Below are positions 25,489 through 34,888 of a stretch of 64,000 nucleotides of DNA, piece after piece. The position numbers and the translations under genes were made by a program. This DNA comes from Devosia faecipullorum. GTDB taxonomy: Bacteria > Pseudomonadota > Alphaproteobacteria > Rhizobiales > Devosiaceae. The stretch lies in assembly GCF_015158295.1 (NCBI RefSeq), contig NZ_JACDXV010000005.1, forward strand, positions 62,001 through 126,000, written 5' to 3'. Each line of letters starts with the position of its first letter. The first letter of the stretch is position 1. The notes beneath the pieces were generated by a model, which saw only the letters and a list, made by a program, of their open reading frames with translations, was not told where the DNA came from and ran no database searches.

Positions 25489-27029
25489 GCATGAACACTC
25501 AAGGCCGCCCCACCGGCACGGGCAGCGGCGGCATTGCCGCTTCCGGCTCGGCGCTGCTTCCCAATGAGCCGCTGCTGTTCGAAATCGGTGACACCGAGCA
25601 TTCCGGCGTCGACCTGCCGGAAGTCAACCTCGACAGCGACCGCCTCGGCGGCTTCAACCGCAAGAGCAAGCTGGATCTGGCCGGACTCACCGAGCCCGAG
25701 GCCATGCGCCATTACGTGCGCCTCTCCCGCCTCAACCATTCCATCGATTCGGGCATGTATCCGCTGGGTTCATGCACGATGAAGCACAATCCGCGCCTCA
25801 ACGAGAAGATGGCGCGGCTACCCGGTTTTTCGGACATTCATCCGCTCCAGCCCGTCTCTACCGTGCAAGGCGCGCTGGAGATGATGAACCAGCTGTCGCA
25901 TTGGCTGATGACCCTCACCAATAGCGCGGCTGTCGCCCTCTCGCCCAAGGCGGGCGCACATGGCGAACTGCTCGGCATGATGGCAATCAAGGCGGCGCAG
26001 GACGCGAAGGGCGCTTCGCTCCGCAATATCGTTCTGGTGCCCGAAAGCGCCCATGGCACCAATCCCGCCACGGCCGCTTTCCTGGGTTATAGCGTCAAGC
26101 CGGTGCCCGCCAAGGATGACGGGACAGTGGATGTCGAGGCCGTCAAGGCCGCGCTCTCCCCCGAAGTTGCAGCTATCATGTTGACCAATCCCAATACCTG
26201 CGGGCTGTTCGAGCCGCAGGTCATCGAGATTGCTCAGGCGGTGCACGATGCGGGCGCGTTCTTCTACTGCGACGGCGCCAATTTCAACGCCATCATGGGC
26301 GTGGTGCGCCCTGGTGATCTCGGCATCGACGCCATGCATATCAACCTGCACAAGACCTTCTCGACACCCCATGGCGGCGGCGGGCCGGGCGCCGGCCCTG
26401 TTGTGCTCTCGGAGGCCCTTGCGCCCTTCGCGCCCGTACCCTTCGTGCGCAAGGCGGGCGAAGGTCTAGAGCTGGTTGAGCATGTCGAAGATCAGGCTCT
26501 GGGGCGCGTTACCGCCTTCCACGGCCAGATGGGCATGTATGTGCGCGCGCTGACCTATATGCTCAGCCATGGCGCTGATGGCCTGGCGCAGGCAGCCGAG
26601 GATGCTGTGCTCAACGCCAACTACATCAAGGCACGGCTCGAGCACCTGTTCTCTGTGCCGTTCCCCGACTATCCAACCATGCATGAGGCGCTGTTCGACG
26701 ACAGCTTCCTCAAGGGCACGGGCGTCACCACGCTCGATTTCGCCAAGACGATGATCGATGAGGGTTTCCATCCCATGACCATGTATTTCCCCTTGGTCGT
26801 ACATGGCGCCATGCTCATCGAGCCGACGGAAAGCGAGAGCATGCAGACGCTGGATCACTTCTGCACCGTCATGGCGGACCTTGCCAATGACGCCAAGGCC
26901 GGCAATCTCGAGCGTTTCACCGCCGCACCGCTGAAGGCTCCGCGTCGGCGTCTCGACGAAACCCGCGCCGCGCGCCAGCCCATCCTCAGATGGGAACGCC
27001 CCGAGGACACGGCTCAGGCCGTCGAATAA
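25485..27029 (+). CDS. gcvPB: Glycine dehydrogenase (decarboxylating) subunit 2
   Basis: The catalytic beta subunit of the split P protein, 514 residues. The PLP-binding lysine is Lys290 in INLHKTFSTPHGGGGPG. YPLGSCTMKHNPR near residue 93 and ESAHGTNPATA are other conserved blocks. The start overlaps the gcvPA stop; a second ATG lies 6 bases further. The C-terminal LDETRAARQPILRW is as expected. The operon lacks the L protein (dihydrolipoamide dehydrogenase), which is usually shared with other complexes. A strong bidirectional terminator follows. Confidence 0.96.
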   Translation: MSMNTQGRPTGTGSGGIAASGSALLPNEPLLFEIGDTEHSGVDLPEVNLDSDRLGGFNRKSKLDLAGLTEPEAMRHYVRLSRLNHSIDSGMYPLGSCTMKHNPRLNEKMARLPGFSDIHPLQPVSTVQGALEMMNQLSHWLMTLTNSAAVALSPKAGAHGELLGMMAIKAAQDAKGASLRNIVLVPESAHGTNPATAAFLGYSVKPVPAKDDGTVDVEAVKAALSPEVAAIMLTNPNTCGLFEPQVIEIAQAVHDAGAFFYCDGANFNAIMGVVRPGDLGIDAMHINLHKTFSTPHGGGGPGAGPVVLSEALAPFAPVPFVRKAGEGLELVEHVEDQALGRVTAFHGQMGMYVRALTYMLSHGADGLAQAAEDAVLNANYIKARLEHLFSVPFPDYPTMHEALFDDSFLKGTGVTTLDFAKTMIDEGFHPMTMYFPLVVHGAMLIEPTESESMQTLDHFCTVMADLANDAKAGNLERFTAAPLKAPRRRLDETRAARQPILRWERPEDTAQAVE

Positions 27030-27032
27030 AAG

Positions 27033-27059
27033 AAAGGCCCGGAGCGATCCGGGCCTTTT
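27033..27059. terminator. Bidirectional intrinsic terminator
   Basis: An 11-bp perfect stem (aaaggcccgga / tccgggccttt) with a gcga loop lies between gcvPB and the convergent lipoprotein gene. T residues follow the stem on the plus strand and A residues precede it. Confidence 0.85.
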
Positions 27060-27078
27060 CACTGATGTTACCGAGAGC

Positions 27079-27666
27079 TTATCCTCTGGTGTCGAAACCG
27101 ACCCAGATGGTGATGCTCTCCCCGCCCAGATAGGGGATGGTGACATTTTCCACCACCTTGACGAATTCCGACATCTGCGCCGGCGGCGTGATGGCGACTG
27201 GCAACGAATATTTCTCTGAGAAAATGGCCTGCCCGTCGCGTTCGACGGCGAAGCGGATCGGGGCATTCACCGAGGTCTGACGGCCCGCTGGGCCGAGCAG
27301 GACGCGGCCGGAAACGCCCATATTGACGGTGATCTGCCCGTTAGACACCACACAATTGCGCGTCGCCTCATCGATGGCGCCCTGGTATTGCAGCGCCTTC
27401 GGATCGCCGGTGCGGCCATTGCCGTAATAATACATCGCTTCGCCGCCCAGCCGGATCTTGATGGGCGGGCATTCAGTGGCGATGATCGGCAGAGCATTGG
27501 TCTGGGCCTGCGCCACCGATTGCGGGGTCGCGGCGGCGTTCTGCAGATTGGCATTGGCGGAACTGGAGCCACCACCCATCAATCCGCCCATTGAACAGCC
27601 AGCCAGGATAGCTGCAAGGCCGATTGAAGCAGAAATCCGGAACGCGGACGACAGAATAGAGGTCAT
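27079..27666 (-). CDS. Putative lipoprotein of unknown function
   Basis: A 195-residue envelope protein. The N-terminal signal ends in a clear lipobox, LAGC, near residue 23, so Cys is probably lipidated; the +2 residue is Ser, which suggests outer-membrane sorting. A Gly/Ser/Ala-rich linker with GGLMGGG follows, then a beta-rich domain with two cysteines (ATECPPIKIRLGGEAMYYYGN and TRNCVVSNGQI). I recall similar proteins in Rhizobiales but no function. The ATG at 27666 has AGGAG 11 bases upstream; a TTG at 27675 is in frame but too close to that site. It converges on gcvPB. Confidence 0.8.
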   Translation of the reverse strand: MTSILSSAFRISASIGLAAILAGCSMGGLMGGGSSSANANLQNAAATPQSVAQAQTNALPIIATECPPIKIRLGGEAMYYYGNGRTGDPKALQYQGAIDEATRNCVVSNGQITVNMGVSGRVLLGPAGRQTSVNAPIRFAVERDGQAIFSEKYSLPVAITPPAQMSEFVKVVENVTIPYLGGESITIWVGFDTRG

Positions 27667-27687
27667 GTTGCGCAAGGCTCCTGGCGA

Positions 27688-28176
27688 TTAGGCGGCTTCG
27701 AGAGCCATCAGAATGGAGGGCGCGCCACTGGCATTAACGCCAGGCGCATCTTCGACAAACACAGCTTCAACCGTGCCGTTATTGATGATCATGGCGGCGC
27801 GGGCATAGCGCGTTCCCATCCCGGCGCCGGAAAAATCCCGGTCGAGGCCCATTTCCCTGGCGAGATCGCCATTGCCGTCAACAAGAAAGGCAATGTCGGC
27901 CAGCGCGCCGGAAGACTCGGCCCAAGCCTTCATCACATGATGGTCGTTGACGGCCGCGCAGACGATCCTGTCGATGCCGGCGGCACGCAGCTTGGCGGCA
28001 TTGGCGACAAAGCCGGGCAGGTGATTGACATGGCAGGTCGGGGTGAACGCCCCCGGCACCGAAAACAGCACGATCTTGCCCTGCCCCAGAGCCGCCCGGC
28101 TGGTCGTGTCCTCGACGCCTGATGCCGTCACCAGCTTGATCCCCACGGAAGGGATGGGAATGCCGCGTTCGATCAT
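27688..28176 (-). CDS. Peroxiredoxin, Prx5 (type II) family
   Basis: Prx5 enzymes reduce peroxides with thiols. The 162-residue protein has the resolving family block VLFSVPGAFTPTCHVNHLPGF; the peroxidatic Cys lies in PTCH, and the Thr and Arg of the active site (TPTC and RYARAAMI) are present. No other cysteine pair is obvious except CAAVND, so glutathione or glutaredoxin may recycle it. The ATG at 28176 gives the normal length; the frame is open to 28341 through the end of the upstream gene. It follows the DsbD-alpha-like gene by 97 bases on the same strand. Confidence 0.93.
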   Translation of the reverse strand: MIERGIPIPSVGIKLVTASGVEDTTSRAALGQGKIVLFSVPGAFTPTCHVNHLPGFVANAAKLRAAGIDRIVCAAVNDHHVMKAWAESSGALADIAFLVDGNGDLAREMGLDRDFSGAGMGTRYARAAMIINNGTVEAVFVEDAPGVNASGAPSILMALEAA

Positions 28177-28273
28177 GCCGGAAACTGCCCCATTCTCAGC
28201 GGCAAATGCCGCCCCACCAAAACTCTGGCCCCTGCGATATGCGGCTTTACGCCTGCGCACAAGACCGGCTGGA

Positions 28274-29110
28274 TTATTGATCCAGTTTTGCGTCACTCTG
28301 CGCACTGCCGGATTCGATGGTCCGGCTGACCACATATGCACCCATATCGGTCATGAACGTAACCTCCACATCCATGCCGTCGAGAGCACTATTGTCGCTT
28401 TTTCCCAGGATGGGAAGCACGACTAGTTCGCTATGCGGGCTTTTTTGCGGCGCGCCGAATAGCGGCTCACCGGCAGAGGTCGTGGCAATCACGCTGTGAG
28501 CATCCACGCCCTCATGCTCGACCGAGATGCTGATGGCGTCGGCGTCGGGCATCAGCGCCACTTCGCCAATCGCGGCAGCGCTATCGGTCCAGGCGATCGG
28601 AACCTCGGCCATTGCCTGCCTGATCCTAAGGCCGTTCGGTGCGTCGGGCGCGTTTTCAAGAAGCGGAAGGTTCAGGCGGAGCTGGGCCGGAACGCAGATT
28701 TCGGAACATATGCCCAGGATCGCGGTGACATCGACGATGCCCCCGGTTTCGGGCAATGTCAGCTCGATAGGCAGGATGGTATGCCCGTAATAGACATAGT
28801 CGAGCGCCTCCCCCGAAGCTTCGCGCAATGGGTAGGGCCAGTAAATGTCGTAGTCGGCAATGCCGCTGGAGGCCGAGAAATCGAGCGCGAGAGGCAATCC
28901 GGTTTCACCCGGCACCCGCCAATAAGTCTTGGTGCCGGCAGGCATGTCGATTTCCAGCGCCACCAGCGCTTTTCCAGCCTTGCTGACCTGCCCGGCGCTG
29001 ATCAGGCGGATCGACACGTCAGGCGCCACGCTCTGCCACGGCGTTTCGCCCGCAATGGCGGGCGAGCACAGGAACGATATGGCGACACATAGGACCGGCA
29101 ACATATGCAT
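28274..29110 (-). CDS. DsbD-alpha-like periplasmic protein
   Basis: A 278-residue exported protein with a signal peptide (MHMLPVLCVAISFLCSPAIAGE). The mature part matches the N-terminal domain of DsbD/ScsB: SKAGKALVALEIDMPAGTKTYWRVPGETGLP, DYVYYGHTILPIELTLP, and the redox motif GICSEICVPAQ with two cysteines three residues apart. In DsbD this domain passes electrons from the membrane to periplasmic thiols. Here the membrane and thioredoxin domains are absent, so a separate electron donor (a CcdA-like protein elsewhere) is needed. A C-terminal immunoglobulin-like stretch follows. Placed just before a Prx5 gene on the same strand. Confidence 0.87.
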   Translation of the reverse strand: MHMLPVLCVAISFLCSPAIAGETPWQSVAPDVSIRLISAGQVSKAGKALVALEIDMPAGTKTYWRVPGETGLPLALDFSASSGIADYDIYWPYPLREASGEALDYVYYGHTILPIELTLPETGGIVDVTAILGICSEICVPAQLRLNLPLLENAPDAPNGLRIRQAMAEVPIAWTDSAAAIGEVALMPDADAISISVEHEGVDAHSVIATTSAGEPLFGAPQKSPHSELVVLPILGKSDNSALDGMDVEVTFMTDMGAYVVSRTIESGSAQSDAKLDQ

Positions 29111-29238
29111 GGCATGGCATTAGCGCAGGCAATGGTGAAGGAACAGTCGCCAGCCGTTCATGCCTTCGTGATGACCGCGCCCAACCCTCGCAGCAGGCGA
29201 AGCTTGGCATGGGGGGGTACCCATCCTACATTGGGCAC

Positions 29239-29814
29239 ATGAACACGCTTGCAGGTCATTTTCTGGTTGCCATGCCCGCCATGGAAGACGAACGCTTCGC
29301 CGAAAGCGTCATTCTGGTGGTCGGTCACGGTGAAGAAGGCGCGATGGGATTGGTGGTCAATCACGAAATGGCCAATCTGCGTTTTTCCGACATCCTGGAC
29401 GAACTGGACCTGGGCGATCCCGACGCCGTCATCCGCCTGCCCGACAGCATCCGCGAACGCGCCGTGATGCGGGGCGGGCCGGTGGAGAAAGGGCGCGGCT
29501 TCGTGCTGCATTCAAACGACTATCATAGCGGCAACACCCACAAGATCGCCGAGGACGTGGGGCTGACGGCGACGCTCGACGTGCTCAAGGCCATGGCCTT
29601 CGGCCCTTCCCCGCGCTCTTCGCTGTTCGCGCTTGGCTGCTGTGGCTGGAGCCCTGGCCAATTGGAAGACGAGATCAGCACCAATGGTTGGCTAACCGTT
29701 CCGTTCAACCGGGAATTGCTGTTCGATACGCCGGTGGAGCAACGCTATGAAAAAGCGCTTGCCAGCCTGAATATCACCCGAGCGAGCCTCAGCTCCGAGG
29801 CGGGGCACGGGTAA
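29239..29814 (+). CDS. YqgE/AlgH family protein
   Basis: A 191-residue cytoplasmic protein of UPF0301. The family blocks LAGHFLVAMPAMEDERFAESVILVVGHGEEGAMGLVVNH and GGPVEKGRGFVLHS are present; only landmark residues are cited. GCCGWSPGQLEDEISTNGWL is the second conserved region. The molecular role is unknown; in Pseudomonas AlgH influences alginate and peroxide responses. The ATG at 29239 gives the usual N-terminus; an in-frame start at 29209 adds 10 residues without similarity. It is divergent from the DsbD-alpha-like gene and converges on the GGDEF/EAL gene. Confidence 0.93.
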   Translation: MNTLAGHFLVAMPAMEDERFAESVILVVGHGEEGAMGLVVNHEMANLRFSDILDELDLGDPDAVIRLPDSIRERAVMRGGPVEKGRGFVLHSNDYHSGNTHKIAEDVGLTATLDVLKAMAFGPSPRSSLFALGCCGWSPGQLEDEISTNGWLTVPFNRELLFDTPVEQRYEKALASLNITRASLSSEAGHG

Positions 29815-29880
29815 AAGCTCCGCCCCAGCTAGCCTTCGACCCTTGTCTCATACCTGTCGTTGTGTGGAGCGCACCGAAAC

Positions 29881-32760
29881 TCACTTGCCCAATTGCGTCG
29901 CAAGTTTCCTGCCCAGCTCACTACCCGACATCGCCGCGCCGAAGGCAAAGCCTTGCGCATAGCGGCAATTGAGCTGTCGCAGACGCTCGATCTCGTCAAC
30001 GCTCTCAACCCCTTCGGCAATAACCATCAGGTCCAGATCGGTGGCAAGGGCAACGATCGCCTTGATTATCGGCGCTTGTGTATGGGCGATGCCGCTATCG
30101 CTGCCCATGCGGATGAAGGGCGCAGGAATCTTGATGGTGTCGAAGGGGAACCGGTGCAAATAGCTCAATGAGGAATGGCCGGTGCCGAAATCGTCGAGAG
30201 CCAGCCCCAGTCCCATATTGCGCAAGGCTTCGAGCATAAAGGCGGAATGCTCGGGATTGGTCATCACCTGGCTTTCGGTGATTTCAAGCTTGAGATGTGA
30301 AGCCAGCGCATGATCCTGCGCGAGCAGATTGCGCATATCGTTGAGCAAGGTTTCGGTCGCCAATTGGCTTGGTGACAGATTGACCGAAAGGAAGAAGCCA
30401 TCGGGCAGACCGATAGTGGTAAGCCAGTCCTTGGCCTGCGCTGCGGATTGCTCGAAGGCCAGGCGCCCCAGCTTCTCGATCTGGCCAGAACGTTCGGCCA
30501 GCGGCACGAATTCGTCCGGCATCACGGAGCCGCGGGTCGGATGGTTCCAGCGCATCAGCGCTTCAGCCCCGGCGATCTGGCCGGACTGGGTGTCGATTAT
30601 CGGCTGGAATTGCACATGCAGTTCGCCCTGCTTCATGCCGCGCTCAAGGTCTTCCTCGCTTGCCCGGTTATAGGAGGCGATGGAGCGGGCGGAGGCGCGA
30701 TAAGCTTCGATACGGTCGCCGCCCAGGCGCTTGGCGTAATACATGGCCAGTTCCGCATCCCGCAGCACGTCCGCGGCGGTGGAGGGATTGCTGTCATAGA
30801 TGGTGACGCCGATGGATGCCGTCAGGACAAGATCGCGGTCACCGAAATTAAATGGCGCTTTCAGCGCCTTGCGGATCTGCTCCGCCGTCTCGGCAATCTT
30901 GCTGGCGGCCTGTTCGGATGCCAGGATCACCGCGAACTGGTCGCCGGTAATGCGCGCCACCGTATCCAGCGGACGCATGATGCGCGCAATACGCCGGGAA
31001 ATGGCCAGCAAGACCGAATCCGCGGCCGAATGGCCAATGCGTTCCTCAAGCTCCATGAAACGATCAATGTCGATAAGGAATACCGCCGGCTTGGCGCCCC
31101 CGGGCGTGCGCGCGCGGACCAGCGAACGCTCCAGCCGGTCAAGGAAAAGCTGACGATTGGGCAAGCCGGTAAGGCTGTCATGGACCGCGTCATGCAGCAG
31201 CCGCTCGCGGGCCGCACGATCCTCGGTAACATCTTGCAGCGTGCCGACGATGCGGTTGACCTGGCCGTCGCCGCCCAGGACCGGCTTCACCCGCATACGG
31301 AAAGTGCGGTAGCTGCCGTCGTGGCCGGCCACGCGCATATCGGCCGAAACCTTGCCTCGTCGCAGCTCCACAAGCGTGTCGAATGCGGTTCGGAACCGGT
31401 CGCGATCATCAGGGTGGACCCGGTCGAGCCAGCGCTTGATGGCGCCGCGCAATGCACCGCGTTTCTCTCCCAGCCGCGTCGCCAGTTCATCGCTTACCGT
31501 CACACGGTCCCGCTCGATATTCCAGTCGAAGACAAAATCGCCCGAGCCGGTCAAGGCCAGGGCGCGGCGCTCGACTTCGCTCAACGTGCCCACCGACACC
31601 TGCCCTTCGGAAAAGGCATGCTGCACCGCCGTAAAGCCGAGCAACATGACGATGAGCACGAGGCCACCGGCAACGGCGGGCTGGGCAATATCATTGGTGA
31701 CCCGGCCGGAAACCACGAGCCAGGCGTAAAACAACCAAGCGATGTAGATGATCCAGGTCGGCACCAGAAGGACGGCGCGATCATAGCCGCGCAGTGCGAG
31801 GAGAAGGATGAGGAAGAAGCCTGACAGCCCCAGCAGCGCCAGAACCAGCCGAGAAATGGTAGCCGCTATGTCGGGCTGGAAGAAGGCAAAGCCGAACAGG
31901 GCAATGAACATGGCAGCCAGGCCGAGCGCCAGATGGATGAAGCGCAGATGCCAGCGATGCAGATTGAGATAGATGAAGAGAAAACCCGCAAGGGTCGTGG
32001 CGATGCCCGCTTCCGCCGCGGCCCGAAAGGGCTGCACACCGCCGGCCGACAGGCCCAAGAGACGTCCCATAAGGCCAAAATCGATCAACAGATAGGCCAG
32101 AACCGCCCAGGCAAAGGCTGCGGTCGCCGGAAAGACGCCCCGTCCCTTCACCACGAACATGATGGTGAGAAACACCGCTGCCAACGACGCGACGCCCAAG
32201 ACCACGCCACGGAACAGCGTGAAGGCGTTGACATAGTCGCGATAGGCGCTCGGCTCCCACAGATAAAGCTCGGGAAGGCGGTTCGCTGACAATTCGGCGA
32301 CGATCGTCATGGTGGCGCCCGGGTCGAGGGTTACCTCGAACACATCGGCCTCCGGGTCCATGAGGCGAACCGGCCGAATGCCAGCACTGGGCGTCACCGC
32401 CGCAATACGGGAATTGCCCAGTTCCGGCTGGAACACACCCGAACCAGGCAGCCGATAGAAGGGCGCCACGAGCAGGCGTTCGATCTGCTGGTCACTGTCA
32501 TTGCGCAGCGCGATCAGTCCAAAAAACGGATTGGTGTCCGGATGGCTGGCGAGCACTTCAATGCGCCGGATAATGCCATCCGCGTCTGGAGCGGTGGACA
32601 GTTGCACGCGCCCGCCCTGCCCCTGCACCACTTCGATCACATCCGACAGATTGACCGCATTGACGTCTTCGGGAACGGTGATGACCTCAAATCCCCGGGC
32701 CGGCGCATAGCCGAACACCGCGAACGCAAGACAGATCGCGATTAGAAATGATGAGCGCAT
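29881..32760 (-). CDS. Membrane PAS-GGDEF-EAL protein (probable c-di-GMP phosphodiesterase)
   Basis: A 959-residue inner-membrane signalling protein. A signal peptide and about 150 periplasmic residues precede seven or so membrane helices (residues 180-390), like 7TMR-DISM receptors. A PAS domain (about 410-530) ends with RIVGTLQDVTEDRAAR. The GGDEF domain has TGDQF at residues 605-609 instead of GGDEF, so the key Glu is Gln and cyclase activity is doubtful. The EAL domain starts with Glu733 in AEALMRW and keeps NLSPSQL, LEITES, DDFGTGHSSL, the lysine in TIKIP and IAEGVE, so it looks active. KIP replaces the usual KID. It likely degrades c-di-GMP in response to an unknown signal. Confidence 0.92.
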   Translation of the reverse strand: MRSSFLIAICLAFAVFGYAPARGFEVITVPEDVNAVNLSDVIEVVQGQGGRVQLSTAPDADGIIRRIEVLASHPDTNPFFGLIALRNDSDQQIERLLVAPFYRLPGSGVFQPELGNSRIAAVTPSAGIRPVRLMDPEADVFEVTLDPGATMTIVAELSANRLPELYLWEPSAYRDYVNAFTLFRGVVLGVASLAAVFLTIMFVVKGRGVFPATAAFAWAVLAYLLIDFGLMGRLLGLSAGGVQPFRAAAEAGIATTLAGFLFIYLNLHRWHLRFIHLALGLAAMFIALFGFAFFQPDIAATISRLVLALLGLSGFFLILLLALRGYDRAVLLVPTWIIYIAWLFYAWLVVSGRVTNDIAQPAVAGGLVLIVMLLGFTAVQHAFSEGQVSVGTLSEVERRALALTGSGDFVFDWNIERDRVTVSDELATRLGEKRGALRGAIKRWLDRVHPDDRDRFRTAFDTLVELRRGKVSADMRVAGHDGSYRTFRMRVKPVLGGDGQVNRIVGTLQDVTEDRAARERLLHDAVHDSLTGLPNRQLFLDRLERSLVRARTPGGAKPAVFLIDIDRFMELEERIGHSAADSVLLAISRRIARIMRPLDTVARITGDQFAVILASEQAASKIAETAEQIRKALKAPFNFGDRDLVLTASIGVTIYDSNPSTAADVLRDAELAMYYAKRLGGDRIEAYRASARSIASYNRASEEDLERGMKQGELHVQFQPIIDTQSGQIAGAEALMRWNHPTRGSVMPDEFVPLAERSGQIEKLGRLAFEQSAAQAKDWLTTIGLPDGFFLSVNLSPSQLATETLLNDMRNLLAQDHALASHLKLEITESQVMTNPEHSAFMLEALRNMGLGLALDDFGTGHSSLSYLHRFPFDTIKIPAPFIRMGSDSGIAHTQAPIIKAIVALATDLDLMVIAEGVESVDEIERLRQLNCRYAQGFAFGAAMSGSELGRKLATQLGK

Positions 32761-32940
32761 CAGGGGCAGCTATATCCTGCTCTAGGTTTCATTATGGCAA
32801 TAATCGCGGGCACTACTCGAATGCCCGGACAGGCCTTGGTGTTTTTAACCTCCAGCGGAGCGCTAACTTGGTAAGGGAGAATGGGCCCTGCGACAAGCAC
32901 CGCAGCATGTTGCCACAACGCAACACACAGAATTGCCGGC

Positions 32941-33564
32941 TCAAGCAATCCAGCCCTGGCCGCCCCCGCCCCGGCGGGTCATATCCCAGCGTTCGCGCGT
33001 CAGTCCCATCAGCACATGGTCCTCCCAGCGTCCATTGATCTGGAGATAGTGCTTGGCATAGCCCTCTTCGACAAAGCCGTTTTTTTCCAGGACACGGCGC
33101 GACGCGGCATTCGTGGGGAGGAAAGCGGCGTGCGCCCGATGCAGAACCAGCGTTTCGAAGATGAATGGCAGTGTCAGGCCCACCGCTTCGCTCATCAGCC
33201 CCTTGCCGGCATAGGGCTGGCCCATCCAATAGCCCAGAGTGACGAATTGGGCGGCGCGGCGGCGAATATTGGACAGGGTGATTCCGCCCACCAGCACTTC
33301 CTTGCGGCCTTCGGGCAGGAACATGAAGAAAGTATAGTCGGTTCCCTCCTCCGCTTCCTGGCGCGCGCGCCGCACCCGCATGGAATAGAGGCGGCGAGTG
33401 AGGTCCAGTTCGCTCCAGCGGGGCTCAAAGGGGCGCAGGAAATCCTGGCTTGCGCGGCGCAAATGATACCAGTCGTCATAATCGTGACCCTGCGGTAGGC
33501 GCAGCAGAACGCGCGTCCCGCGCAGGGTGATCAGGGGCGCTGGTGACGGCCAGGGCCACAACAT
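32941..33564 (-). CDS. GNAT acetyltransferase (RimJ/RimL-like)
   Basis: A 207-residue cytoplasmic acetyltransferase of the RimJ-type GNAT group, which acetylates protein N-termini such as ribosomal protein S5. Acetyl-CoA binding region: LGYWMGQPYAGKGLMSEAV, with the Q/R-x-x-G-x-G/A pattern (QPYAGKG). NAASRRVLEKNGFVEEGY is the usual C-terminal block. The ATG at 33564 is preferred: GAGG lies 7 bases upstream, and the gene then starts 7 bases after the M16 peptidase stop, giving a tight operon. The true substrate is unknown. Confidence 0.9.
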   Translation of the reverse strand: MLWPWPSPAPLITLRGTRVLLRLPQGHDYDDWYHLRRASQDFLRPFEPRWSELDLTRRLYSMRVRRARQEAEEGTDYTFFMFLPEGRKEVLVGGITLSNIRRRAAQFVTLGYWMGQPYAGKGLMSEAVGLTLPFIFETLVLHRAHAAFLPTNAASRRVLEKNGFVEEGYAKHYLQINGRWEDHVLMGLTRERWDMTRRGGGGQGWIA

Positions 33565-33571
33565 CGCAGCC

Positions 33572-34864
33572 TCAGCGCCGCAAGGTCTCACCGATGCTTT
33601 CAACATCGGCAAGGCCACCTATAGGTCCGATACCGGCCAACGTGGGCGATCCTTGGGTAAAAATCTGCTCGGCCACTTCGCGTACGCGCTGCGCGGTGAT
33701 GCGGTTGATCCGCTCGACCGTTTCCTGCATGGCAATGGGCCGGCCCCACAGGATCTGCTGACGTGCCAATTGACCGGCGCGCGCCGAAGGGCTTTCCAAC
33801 GACATCAGCAGGCCGGCCCTGATCTGGTTGCGGACCCTGACTACCTCTTCCTCGGAGATGGTTTCGGTCGCCCGGCGCAATTCGTCCAGAACCACGGGAA
33901 CGAGTTCTCCTACCTCGTCTTCACCGGTGGCTGCAGCCACGCCGAACACGCCGCTATCGGCGAAGGCCCAGTGAAAGGAATAAACCGAATAACAGAGCCC
34001 GCGTTTTTCGCGGACTTCCTGGAAGAGGCGCGAGCTCATGCCTCCGCCCAACACCGAGGCCAGAACCTGCGCGGCGTAAAAGCCGTCCGAATTGTAGGCC
34101 CGCCCCTCGAAGCCGAGCACGATATGGGCCTGCTCATGATCGGAGACCAGGCGCTCCTGGCCGCCTCTATATTCGGCGCGCTGCGGATCGGGCGCGCCAT
34201 TTGGCGCCAGCTCGGCGAAGCGCTGCCGCGCCACTTCCACCAGTTCGTCATGATCGACATTGCCGGCGGCGGCCATGACCATGTGGTCTCCCACATAATT
34301 GCGGCGCATATATTTGCGCACCATGTCGGGGTTGAAGGCCCGCACCGAATCCACTGTGCCCAGAATAGTGCGGCCGATCGGCTGGGTGGGATAGGCCGCG
34401 TCCTGGAACAGGTCGAACACATGGTCGTCCGGATTGTCGCGCGCCGCGCCGATCTCCTGCACGATCACCTGTTTTTCGCGCGTCAATTCGTCGTCGTCAA
34501 AGGTCGAATTCTGGAGAATGTCGGACAGGATGTCAGCGGCGAGAACCACGTCATCCTTGAGCACGCGGGCGAAATAGCCGGTATGTTCGATGGAGGTGGC
34601 GGCGTTGAGGTCGCCACCGACATTCTCGATGGCTTCGGCAATTTCAAGGGCAGTCCGCGACTTGGTACCCTTGAAGGCCATGTGTTCGAGCAGGTGGGAA
34701 ATGCCATGTTCGGCCTTGCGCTCCGAGCGCGCACCGGCCTTGACCCAGACACCCAGCGACGCGCTTTCCAGATGCGGCATGTCGTCGGTGAGTACCACCA
34801 TGCCGTTTTCCAGGCTTGTCGATCTTACGCTCACACTCGTCCTCCTGAGCTGACCGCCTTTCAT
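33572..34864 (-). CDS. M16 family zinc metallopeptidase (processing-peptidase-like)
   Basis: A 430-residue peptidase related to the beta subunit of mitochondrial processing peptidase. The inverted zinc motif HxxEH is at residues 57-61 (HLLEH) and the third ligand is probably Glu137 in VIVQEI. The second half has the inactive partner fold with the glycine-rich LGGGMSSRLFQEVREKRGLCYSVYS. No signal peptide is seen, so it may act in the cytoplasm or at low levels in the periplasm by other routes. It lies between thrC (24 bases upstream) and the GNAT gene (8 bases downstream); I recall this order in related genomes. Confidence 0.94.
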   Translation of the reverse strand: MKGGQLRRTSVSVRSTSLENGMVVLTDDMPHLESASLGVWVKAGARSERKAEHGISHLLEHMAFKGTKSRTALEIAEAIENVGGDLNAATSIEHTGYFARVLKDDVVLAADILSDILQNSTFDDDELTREKQVIVQEIGAARDNPDDHVFDLFQDAAYPTQPIGRTILGTVDSVRAFNPDMVRKYMRRNYVGDHMVMAAAGNVDHDELVEVARQRFAELAPNGAPDPQRAEYRGGQERLVSDHEQAHIVLGFEGRAYNSDGFYAAQVLASVLGGGMSSRLFQEVREKRGLCYSVYSFHWAFADSGVFGVAAATGEDEVGELVPVVLDELRRATETISEEEVVRVRNQIRAGLLMSLESPSARAGQLARQQILWGRPIAMQETVERINRITAQRVREVAEQIFTQGSPTLAGIGPIGGLADVESIGETLRR

Positions 34865-34888
34865 CAGGCAGCAGCTCCTCAGTGTCGT

